19,710 nt of DNA from CAZCAC01 sp964496575 (GCA_964496575.1 CAZCAC010000144.1:1-19710), one strand, 5' to 3'. Numbered from the stretch's first letter, positions 1 through 8,100 are shown. The notes: generated by a model from the sequence alone, not told the origin. Numbers and translations are program-made.

Positions 1-552
1 AACGACTACAAGCTCGGCCAGTACCTCTACCTGATCGACGATCACGACGACGACGGCCTGGCGGAGTGGGTCGTCTCCGATCCGTATTTCATCCCTCCTG
101 GCCAGACCTACAGGACGGGTCGCATCGCCATCTACCGGGGCGCCGTCGGGGACTGCACGAGCGGCTGCCCCGCCTCCCCCAACTCCGCCGGCTCCGGCGC
201 GCACCTCTTCGTCTCCGGGCCGATCAGCCTGCGCAACAACCTCACCGAGCTGGTCGTCGAAGGCACCCCTCCGGCCGCCCCCGCCCAGCTCGTCTACGGC
301 ACCCCGGGTCCCCCCGTTCCCTTCGGCGGCGGCACGCTCTGCGTGTCGGGCGAGCCCCATCACGCCGCCTCGCTGGCGACCGACGCTGGCGGCGCCGCGG
401 TGATCCCGATCGATCTCCACTCCGCCCCTTTCTCCTCCGGCCCCGGCGCGATTCACGCGGGCGACACGGTCGCCTTCCAGCTCCTCTACACCGATTCCGC
501 GGCCGGAGGTCGCAACGCCAGCGACTCGGTCCTCATCCGCTTCCTCCCCTGA
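1..552 (+). CDS. Secreted FG-GAP/VCBS-like protein, C-terminal part (5' end outside window)
   Basis: The frame is open from base 1 and ends at a TGA at 550-552, so only the last 183 residues are present. The first residues hold a calcium-loop-like D-x-D-x-D-G motif (DHDDDGLAEW, residues 14-23), as in FG-GAP/VCBS beta-propeller blades. The last ~80 residues form a Gly/Ala-rich beta domain. Its landmarks are GGGTLCVSGEPHH, a TDAGGAAVIPIDL stretch, GAIHAGDTVAFQLLY, and a closing SDSVLIRFLP. I recall this pattern as a recurrent C-terminal domain of large secreted proteins in Poly30-type planctomycetes. It probably acts in surface display or sorting, but that role is inference. No substrate can be assigned. 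The reading frame is secure because GC3 is high throughout and the following gene starts independently. Confidence 0.8.
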   Translation, partial: NDYKLGQYLYLIDDHDDDGLAEWVVSDPYFIPPGQTYRTGRIAIYRGAVGDCTSGCPASPNSAGSGAHLFVSGPISLRNNLTELVVEGTPPAAPAQLVYGTPGPPVPFGGGTLCVSGEPHHAASLATDAGGAAVIPIDLHSAPFSSGPGAIHAGDTVAFQLLYTDSAAGGRNASDSVLIRFLP

Positions 553-799
553 TCTACTCGTTGTTGCCCTCTGCGCGTCGCGCACAGAAGGCAGGCCCGG
601 AGGGCATCGAACACCGTCATCGGGGCGGGCGTCGATCTGATCGTCGCGGCGCGCGATCTCCTGCTCGGTGACCGCGAGTTCGCCGAGTGGTACGCCGGAG
701 TGGGAGAGTCGCGGCGGGTCACCCCTTGACCGACGAAAGTCTCGCGAATCCGCTGCACTCCCGCCGTGCCGGCGGCATTACCCCGGTGACAGCGCCCCG
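553..799 (+). other. Intergenic gap with weak hairpin and a start-less coding-like stretch
   Basis: This 247-bp gap lies between the FG-GAP gene and the sigma factor. A hairpin sits at 570-588: TCTG pairs with CAGA and GCG with CGC around one C/A mismatch. It lies 18 bases after the stop and has no T-run, so it is only a weak terminator candidate. From about 616 to 729 one frame reads like genome-typical coding sequence (G first, G/C third) and ends in TGA. It has no ATG, GTG or TTG start before residue 50, so it is not called as a gene. No clear promoter was seen. Confidence 0.4.
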
Positions 800-1348
800 A
801 TGAGAGAGCAAGACAGCGATCCGCACCTCCTGGCCCGGATGGCGAGCGGGTCCGGCCCGCGCGCCCGGGAGGCGTTGGAGCGGCTCTACCAGCGCCACGC
901 TCCCGCGGTCCTCGCCTTCATCTCCCGCCTGGTCACCGACATGAACGACGCCGAGGACATCCTGCAAGAGACCTTCCTGGCCGCGAGCCGCAACGCCCGC
1001 CGCTTCCGGAAGGGCTCCGCGCTGCCCTGGCTCCTCTCGATCGCCGCCGGGCGGCTGAAGACCGAGCGCCGGGCCAGGCGGCGGCGGGACCGGCGGGAAG
1101 AGGTCGTCGCGGAGCGGAAACGGCCCGCCTCGTCCCCGGATGAAGGGGACCCCGAGCTCGAGCTCGCCCTCGCCCGGCTTCCCGCCGGCGAGCGCGCCGC
1201 TCTCGACCTGCGCTTCCAGGCGGGACTGGAGCACGGTGAAGTGGCGAGGATTCTCGGCGTCAGCCTGCGCACCGCCAAGGCCTGGAGCGCGCGAGGGCTG
1301 GAGAAGCTGCGCGCGATCCTCGGCGATGACGAGGAGGGGGGGAGATGA
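800..1348 (+). CDS. ECF-type RNA polymerase sigma factor
   Basis: This 182-residue protein is normal length for an extracytoplasmic-function sigma-70 factor. Sigma region 2 covers about residues 8-95: HLLARMASGS, LERLYQRHAPAVLAFISRLV, then the conserved DAEDILQETFLAA segment that contacts the -10 element. An Arg-rich linker (RRARRRRDRREE) follows. Region 4 covers about 120-175 and includes LARLPAGERAALDLRF and the helix-turn-helix EVARILGVSLRTAKAWSARGLEKL. The frame stays open upstream to 668, but that extension lacks sigma-like sequence, so ATG 800 was chosen because it starts immediately before the family's usual N-terminus. There is no obvious Shine-Dalgarno. The stop overlaps the next start (ATGA at 1345-1348), showing translational coupling with the small membrane protein. 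It would redirect polymerase to an envelope or membrane regulon; the signal is unknown. Confidence 0.9.
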   Translation: MREQDSDPHLLARMASGSGPRAREALERLYQRHAPAVLAFISRLVTDMNDAEDILQETFLAASRNARRFRKGSALPWLLSIAAGRLKTERRARRRRDRREEVVAERKRPASSPDEGDPELELALARLPAGERAALDLRFQAGLEHGEVARILGVSLRTAKAWSARGLEKLRAILGDDEEGGR

Positions 1349-1641
1349 GCTCCGACCCGATCCTCCGGCGCCTGGCCGACTCGCGCCCCGCGCGGGTGCC
1401 CGACTGCGCCGAGCTCCTCGATCGCGCCTTCCCGGCGGAGGTCGAGGAGGCGACCACCCGGTTCGCTCCGGTCGCCGCAGCCTTCTCCGGGGCCGCCCTT
1501 CTCGTAGCGACCTCGGCGCTGCTCTGGATCGCTCCCACGCGGGTCAGCGAGGAGCGCGGATCCGCCCTGGCCCGTACGGCGCTGCTGGTGGCCGAGCGGC
1601 TCTCCGATCGCTACACCTCTGGAGATCTGAATAATGAATAG
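1345..1641 (+). CDS. Small single-TM protein in the anti-sigma position
   Basis: This 98-residue protein starts inside the sigma-factor stop codon behind a strong purine Shine-Dalgarno (GAGGAGGGGGGGAG). Residues 1-39 are hydrophilic and would be cytoplasmic. Residues 40-63 form one hydrophobic segment (AAAFSGAALLVATSALLWIA), followed by about 35 charged residues. Position, size and topology fit a sigma-factor regulator that holds the ECF factor at the membrane. However, no HxxxCxxC zinc anti-sigma motif is visible and the cytoplasmic part is short, so the anti-sigma role is inferred from context only. Its end overlaps the next gene by 8 bp. The gene is secure from frame, RBS and coupling; the function is not. 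Confidence 0.75.
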   Translation: MSSDPILRRLADSRPARVPDCAELLDRAFPAEVEEATTRFAPVAAAFSGAALLVATSALLWIAPTRVSEERGSALARTALLVAERLSDRYTSGDLNNE

Positions 1642-2254
1642 AGCAGAGTCACGCTCCCTCCGCTGGGTTCCCCTCTGGCTGGTCGCCACCGCGGTGGCGG
1701 TGGCGACCTTCATCGCCTTCCTCACCAGTCCCTATCAACCCGGGGAAACCCGGCAGTTCAGCATGCTGCCGGTGTTCCTCGGCACGTGGGTCCTGCTGCC
1801 GGCCATCGGCGCGGTCGGGGTCGGCATCTGCGCCGCGGTCGCGGTCGCCGGCCCGCGGGCACCGGGCGCTTCGTTGCGCTTCCTCGTCGGACGGGCGCGG
1901 AGCGCCGAGTTGCCGCTGGCTGCGAGAGGGTTGTGGGCCGCCGGCAGCTGCATCCTGCACCTGGGCCTGTGCGTCTCCTTCATCGCGCTGCTGGGGATGT
2001 TCGACCTCCTGCATGTGGTCTGGGAGGGCGCGGTGAACCCCGCGGAGCTCGCGGAGCTCATCATGTGGGCGTTGCTGGCGCCGCTCCTCGGCCTCTTCCT
2101 GGGACGCTTCCTCCTCGGGGCGTGCGCCGAGTCGGCGGCGATACGGGCCGGCATGACCCCGCACCCCTTTCCCGCCGCCCCGCAGCTCGTGGTCCTGTTC
2201 GTCGTGCCGCTGATCTTCCTCCTGATCACCATGCCGGGGCCCTCCGCCGGCTAG
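1634..2254 (+). CDS. Polytopic membrane protein, MotA/TolQ/ExbB-like (first paralogue)
   Basis: This 206-residue protein has four clear hydrophobic segments: about 11-31, 44-70, 99-125 and 140-165, plus a hydrophobic tail at 186-200. A GGAGA Shine-Dalgarno at 1621-1625 sits 8 bases before the ATG, which overlaps the upstream stop. The last core segment (MWALLAPLLGLFLGRFLL) aligns by eye with the next gene's ATLLAPLYGYVLMAFVY. The segments before it also correspond (RQFSMLPVFLGTWVLL against EPRTLLFVLALPWLI). These resemble transmembrane helices of MotA/TolQ/ExbB proton-channel subunits, but the resemblance is weak here. It could instead be an unrelated family. It is co-transcribed with the sigma factor, so it is likely part of the sensing or response apparatus. 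Confidence 0.65.
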   Translation: MNRAESRSLRWVPLWLVATAVAVATFIAFLTSPYQPGETRQFSMLPVFLGTWVLLPAIGAVGVGICAAVAVAGPRAPGASLRFLVGRARSAELPLAARGLWAAGSCILHLGLCVSFIALLGMFDLLHVVWEGAVNPAELAELIMWALLAPLLGLFLGRFLLGACAESAAIRAGMTPHPFPAAPQLVVLFVVPLIFLLITMPGPSAG

Positions 2255-2274
2255 AACCCGAGAGGTACCCTCCG

Positions 2275-2784
2275 ATGAATCTCAGCCGAATCCTCGCCCT
2301 GGTCGTCGTCTGGAGCTTTCTGGCCCTCGCCGTCCGGTTCCTCGTCCCCGGTCTCGCCACGGTGGTGGAGCCGCGCACCCTGCTCTTCGTGCTCGCGCTG
2401 CCCTGGTTGATCAGCCTCGCCGGAGTGAGTCCCCGGGAGCTCCTCGACGCGGTGCGCGACCCTCTCCGCAAGGGCGCCGCCGACCTGCCCGCCGATCGGC
2501 GAGCCGCCTCGGCCATCATCCTGCGCCGGCTGGGGGGGCTCAGCCTGTCGGCGGGAGTCTTCGCCTTCTTCGCCACCACCGTGACGGTCTTCACCGCGAT
2601 CGCCTCCGCCGGGGGGCAGGTGAGTCCCTCCATGCTGGTCAGCGGCGCGGGGGCCACGCTGCTCGCGCCGCTCTACGGCTACGTCCTCATGGCCTTCGTC
2701 TACGAACCGCTCGCCGCGGCGATCGAGGGAGAGGACTCGGGGCTGGGGGCAGAGCTCGAGGGGCCGCTCAGCGAGGCGCGATGA
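2275..2784 (+). CDS. MotA/TolQ/ExbB-like membrane protein (second paralogue)
   Basis: This 169-residue protein starts at an ATG 9 bases after a GAGAGG Shine-Dalgarno (2260-2265). Four hydrophobic segments are visible: about 5-25, 38-56, 80-106 and 118-142. The VEPRTLLFVLALPWLI stretch resembles the MotA entry to TM2, where a Ser/Leu-rich stretch leads to a Gly-Gly-Thr. The SMLVSGAGATLLAPLYGYVL region, followed by a final Pro-Leu-Ala, resembles the MotA TM4 pattern (ALLTTLYGxLLAN...PLA). It is shorter than MotA (~250-290) because the cytoplasmic loop is reduced to about 25 residues. No partner of the MotB/ExbD/TolR type, with one TM and a conserved Asp, lies beside it. The last 17 bp overlap the convergent protease gene. 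A proton-channel role is inference. Confidence 0.7.
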   Translation: MNLSRILALVVVWSFLALAVRFLVPGLATVVEPRTLLFVLALPWLISLAGVSPRELLDAVRDPLRKGAADLPADRRAASAIILRRLGGLSLSAGVFAFFATTVTVFTAIASAGGQVSPSMLVSGAGATLLAPLYGYVLMAFVYEPLAAAIEGEDSGLGAELEGPLSEAR

Positions 2785-4354
2785 TCGTGAAGCGCTCGCC
2801 CGAGTAGTCGAAGACGAGGGTGTGATCGGCGAACAGGCGCAGGCCCATCACCCCCTCGGTCCAGGCGCTGCGGCTCGCGGTCTCGCCGGGGCGACTGAAG
2901 AGGGCGCCGTCGATTTCCTCGAAACGCAGGCCCGCGACCTCCAGCCACTCCAAGGCTCCGACGTCGACCGCGCGGAAGCCGACCACGCCGCGGACCCCGC
3001 TGGAGCTCGTCTCCCGACCCTCGAGCAGCGACTCCCGCTCGACGGTGTCCCAGTCGAGCTCGACCGACCCCTCGCTGCCGGAGTCGAAGCGGAAGAGACC
3101 GCTGCGGTCCCCCTCGTAGGTGACCGGGAAGCAGGGCAGCCGCGACTCGAAGGAGAGCTTCGACCAGGAGGCCCCGGCGGGAAGCTCGTAGGACGCGGGG
3201 CGCGCGACCCGCACTCGCTCCTCCAGGAGGTCGATCTCGACCACCGCGCGGCAGAAGAGCTCCGCGCCGGCGACGCCGGCGACCTTGACGCCGAAGATCG
3301 GCTCGAGGAAGGCGAGATCGATCTCCAGGAAGACCGGCTCGGCGATCTCCAGCGGCCCGACGGTGAGCGTCCGACCGACGCGGAAGCCCGCCTGGAGGCT
3401 TCCCGAGACGCCGCGCGCCTCCACCTCGCCGATCGCCTCCATCTCGCAGGCGTCGGCGATCTCCGGGGAGAGGCACACGGTGCCCGCGCCGGTGTCGAGG
3501 ATGAACCAGCCGCGATCCTCCCCATCGACGAGAGCCGGGATCAGGAGGTGGCCGGTGACCGCGCGCCGGAGCTCGATCTCGGTGGAGGTGCCCTCGAGGA
3601 AGCGCGTGTGATCGGGCGGGCGGTGGAAGGGCTCGAAGGGACTCTCCGGGACGGAGGCCAGGACCTCGGCCTTCGCGAGGTGCGTGGTGATCGTCTGCCC
3701 CTCGCCCTCGGTGTGCCGCCACTCGAAGGGCAGCTGGACGCCGCGCACCTCGGTCCAGTCGCCGAGGCAGAGCTCCGTGCCGTGGCCGGACGAGGTGATC
3801 ACCAGCGAGCGAGGCAGCCAGGAGTCGGGGTCGATCTCCACCGTGCCGGAGACGCGCCCGTCCTTCAGTCGCAGCGAGAGCTGCGGCGCCTCGTTCCCTT
3901 CCTCCGCGGCGAGCTCCACCAGCACCGGGGCTCCCACCTCCAGCCAGTATCCGCTGGTGAACCAGTTCAGGAGGAGGGTCTCCTCCCGGTCGACGTGCTC
4001 GAGGCGGCGCGTGGTCCCCGACCAGTCGCGTGTGAAGGTCTCCGTGCCGTCGAAACCCTCGGACCGGGGAAGGCGCGAGGTGGTGCGCTGGACGAAGCGT
4101 CCTCCCGGCAGGCAGAGGAGGTGGACCTCGCCGTCGAGCCCCAGCGCGTCGGAGTGCCCGGTGGCGGCGAGGGCCGGCTCCAGCGCCCCCCGCGCCTCCA
4201 CCCCGATCGCCTCCCTCACGTCGGCGAGCAGCTCCTCCAGCGGCCGGGCCTCCTGCGCCGCGGCCGGGGCTCCCGCGCCGGTCAGCAGCAGGACTCCGGT
4301 GAGGATCGTCAGGGCGAAGGTCCGGGTGAAGCGGCTTCGATCGGTGCTCGTCAT
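2768..4354 (-). CDS. Secreted bilobed aspartyl protease (retropepsin-like) with N-terminal beta domain
   Basis: This 528-residue protein has an N-terminal signal peptide (hydrophobic core about 13-33, AAA-Q cleavage). Residues ~40-245 form a domain with the G-rich, beta-strand pattern of LolA-like exported proteins (FDGTETFTRDWSG); this assignment is tentative. Residues 265-385 carry the first protease lobe with the catalytic motif WFILDTGAG (D287-T-G). Residues 405-528 carry a second lobe with FRFDSGSEGS (D424-S-G). It ends with GVMGLRLFADHTLVFDY, the usual closing of planctomycete retropepsin-like proteins. Both active-site D-[T/S]-G motifs are kept, so a single chain may form a full active site, as in pepsin. 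Likely substrates are exported proteins or peptides. It lies 28 bp after the regulator gene on the same strand and is probably controlled by it. Confidence 0.85.
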   Translation of the reverse strand: MTSTDRSRFTRTFALTILTGVLLLTGAGAPAAAQEARPLEELLADVREAIGVEARGALEPALAATGHSDALGLDGEVHLLCLPGGRFVQRTTSRLPRSEGFDGTETFTRDWSGTTRRLEHVDREETLLLNWFTSGYWLEVGAPVLVELAAEEGNEAPQLSLRLKDGRVSGTVEIDPDSWLPRSLVITSSGHGTELCLGDWTEVRGVQLPFEWRHTEGEGQTITTHLAKAEVLASVPESPFEPFHRPPDHTRFLEGTSTEIELRRAVTGHLLIPALVDGEDRGWFILDTGAGTVCLSPEIADACEMEAIGEVEARGVSGSLQAGFRVGRTLTVGPLEIAEPVFLEIDLAFLEPIFGVKVAGVAGAELFCRAVVEIDLLEERVRVARPASYELPAGASWSKLSFESRLPCFPVTYEGDRSGLFRFDSGSEGSVELDWDTVERESLLEGRETSSSGVRGVVGFRAVDVGALEWLEVAGLRFEEIDGALFSRPGETASRSAWTEGVMGLRLFADHTLVFDYSGERFTIIAPR

Positions 4355-4382
4355 CTTTCGTCTCGTGTTTTCGGTGGTGGTC

Positions 4383-4937
4383 TCAGCGGGTGATGGGGCT
4401 GAGGACCAGGGTCAGACCCAGCGCGGGACCGTGCTCCGGTTCGCTCGCCTCGCGCAGGAAGTCGAGGAGCTCGTCGATCCGCCGGTTGAGCTCCGCCCGA
4501 CCCGCAGCGTCGAGGTTGACGCGGATTCGAGTGGCGAGGAGGTCGCGCGCCCTGCCTCGCGGATGAGCCTCGCCGCTGCGCAGCGCCCGGGAGTAGTTGC
4601 GCTCGGTCAGCCGGAGCAGCGCCCCCAGGCTCTGCTCCTCGATCCGGATCGCTGCCTCCGATGTCGGATCGCACTCCACCTCGATCTGGTCGGCGACCGC
4701 CTCGAAGACCGCTTCGGGGCGGCGACCCGCGACGCGGCGCCGGACCACCGTCAGGAAGCCCAGCCTCTCGAGCTTGCGGAGGTGGTAGTACAGAGAATCG
4801 GGCGCGCGCCCGAGCGCCGCCGCGAGCTCCGCGACGGTGGAGGGCCCCTGACGGATCAGGAGCTCCAGGAGCTCGATTCGCAGCGGGGAGGCGAGCACCC
4901 GGCTTCGCGCCGGATCGGTGATCCTGAGCTTCTTCAC
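4383..4937 (-). CDS. ArsR-type winged-helix transcriptional regulator
   Basis: The protein has a classic ArsR/HTH_20 core. LASPLRIELLELLIRQG is helix 1-2, TVAELAAALGRAPDSLYYHLRKLERLGFL is the recognition helix and start of the wing, and VVRRRVAGRRPEAVFEA is the wing. An effector or dimerization region of about 100 residues follows, with no Cys pair for metal. The start is a judgement. The frame extends upstream to a GTG at 5009, but that version would translate through a perfect 24-bp palindrome (4968-4991). A second GTG at 4937 begins V-K-K-L-R-I-T-D-P, the usual N-terminus of such regulators, and leaves the palindrome upstream as an operator. Neither start has a convincing Shine-Dalgarno. 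Context suggests control of itself and the downstream protease, and perhaps the divergent gene at 5151. Confidence 0.85.
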   Translation of the reverse strand: MKKLRITDPARSRVLASPLRIELLELLIRQGPSTVAELAAALGRAPDSLYYHLRKLERLGFLTVVRRRVAGRRPEAVFEAVADQIEVECDPTSEAAIRIEEQSLGALLRLTERNYSRALRSGEAHPRGRARDLLATRIRVNLDAAGRAELNRRIDELLDFLREASEPEHGPALGLTLVLSPITR

Positions 4938-4961
4938 CTCGAGGCGTGCGGCGCTCAGGGG

Positions 4962-4991
4962 TCGATATTGAAAAAACAGCTGTTTTTTCAA
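4962..4991 (-). promoter_or_regulatory. Candidate autoregulated promoter with 24-bp palindromic operator
   Basis: Bases 4968-4991 are a perfect palindrome; the half-site is TTGAAAAAACAG. It is strikingly A/T-rich in DNA of about 70% GC. Read on the minus strand, its outer end gives TTGAAA (4991-4986, five of six to TTGACA). Eighteen bases later comes TATCGA (4967-4962), a weak -10. A transcript from here would start about 18 nt before GTG 4937. The layout fits a dimeric ArsR-type repressor occluding its own promoter. The palindrome is directly seen; the promoter is inferred. The T-runs could alternatively suggest a hairpin terminator, but there is no loop and the stem is A/T-rich. Confidence 0.55.
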
Positions 4992-5150
4992 CAGCCTGCC
5001 CGAAGCCACGTCTCCCGGATCGGTTCACGCCGCGGTCGGGAAGGTCCCGACCTCCCTCTCCCGACTCCCCTCGCATTCCGTATCCTGGTGGGCTTGTCCG
5101 GGTAGGCCAGAGACTGCCCACCCCTCCCGCCCCCTCCGCCGAACGGTCGC

Positions 5151-8100
5151 ATGCCGCGTTTCCCCGCCATCCTCCCCGCCGGACTCGTCCTCCTGTTCCT
5201 GCTGTTCCTCTGCGCCCCCGCGGCGCGGGGGCAGCTCGATCTGCCCAAGACCAAGAAGAAGAAGGCGGATCCGGGTGCGGAGGAGACGCCGCCGAAGCAA
5301 GATCCGCCGGCGGTCACGCCGAAGACCCCCGGGCGCGGCCTCGTGCCGCACCTGGTCTGCGCGACGTGCGGGACGCACAACTACGTCTCCAACTTCCAGC
5401 GCCCGACCGAGGACGGCCTGTACATGGCCCACTGCTCGCCGTGCGGGCGGGACATGAAGCACTCGCGGGCGAAGGACGTCGCGCGCGACGAGAAGCTCGA
5501 CCTGCCGGATGGACAGACTCCGCCGAGCCTGCCCCCCGGTCCGCAGAGCCAGGGCGCGAGCCCGGTGGTCTCGCCCGTTCCGCAGCAGTACGGCGACGGC
5601 GCGGCCGCGTTCATCCTGGCGCAGGTCGCAGAGACCCGGGACCTGCACGCCTCGGTCGTTCACCAGGCGGTCGGTTCCCTGTCCGGGCTCGGGGAGGAGG
5701 GACTCACCGCCGCGCGCAGCGCGCTCTACGATCCCGCGCCGAGCGTCGTGCTGGTCGCCGGGCGGGTGCTCCTGCGCGGCGGCCAGGGGGAGGACGCCGA
5801 GCGCCTGGTCAGGCGGCTGCGCACGCCGATGCCGGGGAAGAGCGGCACCCTGCTCCTCACCGATCTCTACCAGCAGGATCCGGTGCACGGTTCCCCGGAG
5901 CTCCTCGCGGAGCTGCTCGACCACCCGCAGCAGCCGATGCGCGCGCTCACCGCGCGATTGTTCGGGGAGCGGATCGACTCCAAGACGCTGCCGCTGCTGC
6001 GCGCCCCGCTGGCTTCCAAGCGGGCGACCACCCGCCTCCTGGCGCTCGAGCTGGTCGCCGACGTCGACGACCCGGCGGTGATCGAGATCCTTCTCGTGCA
6101 CCTGAGCGATCGATCGGCTCGCGCCGCCTCCTTCGCGGCGAGCGCCCTCGCGGGGCTGGAGGATGACCGCGTGCCCCTCGAGCTGGTGGGCCGCGCCTTC
6201 AACAGCCGCTGGATCCTGCGCGAGAACGCGTACGCCTTGCTCGGCCTGATCGACATCGAGGAGCGCCGCCTGACCGCGATCCTCGATGAACGACACGTCG
6301 AGTCACTCCTGCGCGGGATGGAGTCGAACGACCTGTTCGTCTCGGGGTCCTGCGCCGCGGCTCTCGCCGGCATCGGCTTCCGCAGCGCGCAGCCGACCCG
6401 GACGCTCTGGCTCGACCGCGATGTGACCGGGCGACTGGTCGCGCTGATCTCCGGCAAGGAGTACCACAACGACTTCTCCTCGGTTCAGCCGCGGGCCCTG
6501 ACTCGCCTCCGGCGGCTCAGCGGCCAGGAGTTCGGCACCGACGGTCCCGCCTGGACGACCTGGTGGATCGAGAACCGCGACGGCTTCTACGCGCACCGAG
6601 CGTACCTCGGGGTTCCGCCCGAGGGCGAGGGGATGCTCGAGATCCACTACCGCGCCACCGGCCGGGACGCCGCTGCGTTCAGCCTCATGGGCGCCAGGGC
6701 CGACCTCTCGGAAGCGAGCGTGCGGATCGGCGCCGCCGAGAGCTTCCTGCTCACCGACCACGAGTGCCGCGACCTGCTCTCGCTGATGGAGCGGGAGGGC
6801 GTGCTCGGTCCGGAGCGCGTTCCCGGAGTGCGCGGGCGGGAAGGGAGCGGTCAACGCACCATCGAGATCCTGGTCGGCGGTCGCGGCAAGGCGTTCATCT
6901 TCGGCCCCGGCGAGACCGAAGCCTGGTTCGATCGTCTCGGCGCCGCGCTGCGCGATCTGCGCGACCGCAACCGCTGGCAGCGCTTCGCCGACCTCGCGCG
7001 CTTCGAGACCCCGCGCGAGTTCTGGGAGGTCGAGGCGGGCTGGTGGGCGACCGAGCGCACCGAGCTCGAGCGCGCCGTACGCCTGAAGGGATTGATCCTG
7101 TCCTGGGTCGGCAAGCGGCCTCCGTCGCAGCGCAGCTACGCCTACCGCGAGCTGGAAGGGGTGTTCGGCGTCGAGGGCGCCGTCAGCTCCGAGGACTTCG
7201 AGACCCTGCTCGCGCTCCTGCGCGACGAGGGCTTCTTCGCCGAGCGCGTCCAGCTCCTCGTCGCCCTCGCCCTGCAGGCCGCGGGCGGGGGTCCGGAGGC
7301 GGAAGGACTGGTGGTCGACGCCGAGAAGGGGACGCGGCTCATCCAGCTGCTGCTGGCTCGCTTCCAGCAGGACGCGATGTCCGCGATGGGGCAGGTCGCG
7401 TCCGCCTGCGGCCGCCCGTACGTCCGCGAGCTGGCCGCCGACCCGCACCCGCTCCTTCGCGCCGTCGCGGCGGCGGAGCTCTCGCGAGCTCCCGACGAGA
7501 TCGACGCGGAGACCCTGATGGCGCTTCTGGAGGACAGCGAGCCGGTGGTCGAGACCGCGGCGGTGCTCTCGCTCGGCGAGGGCGGGGTCCAGGACGCCCG
7601 CACCGAGCTCCTCCTGCGCGCGCGCATGGCCTCTCCGATGGTGCGCGCCGCCGCGCTGCAGTCGGTGGGCAAGCTCGGCGGCGAGTACGTTCTGGAAGCG
7701 CTGGTGCTCGGCGTGGCGGACTCCGACCTGGAGATCAGGCGAGGAGCGGCGCAAGGGCTCGCCGAGCTGGCCGACCCGCAGTCCGCACCGCTCCTGATCT
7801 CGCTCCTGCGCCGCGACCGGGAGGACGAGGTCTACGAGGCGGCCCTGGCCGGGCTGAAGAAGCTCGGCATGGTGGCCAGGCCGGATCTCCTGCGCGTCGT
7901 CCAGTCGCCGGCACACCACGCGCGGCTCGACGCGGCGATCCTCCTGAGCCAGCTCGGTGTCGCCGAGGTGGTCCCCTCGATGCTCGACCTGCTCGAGAGC
8001 GAGCCGACCGATGCCACCCTGGGTTTCGAGCTGGCCACGCTCTCCTGCGTCGACCTGCGCGGAGCCGACGACCCGGCGGGCGCCTGGCGGGAGTGGTACG

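Noticed and set aside
668..799. N-terminal extension of the sigma factor from ATG 668
   Set aside because: The extra 44 residues have no sigma-like sequence, and the family's N-terminus begins at ATG 800.
2822..4393. 523-residue plus-strand frame opposite the aspartyl protease
   Set aside because: No motifs are present and composition is biased. The opposite strand has a signal peptide and two protease motifs in the right order.
4968..4991. Rho-independent terminator
   Set aside because: The palindrome has no loop and an A/T-rich stem. It is better explained as an operator.
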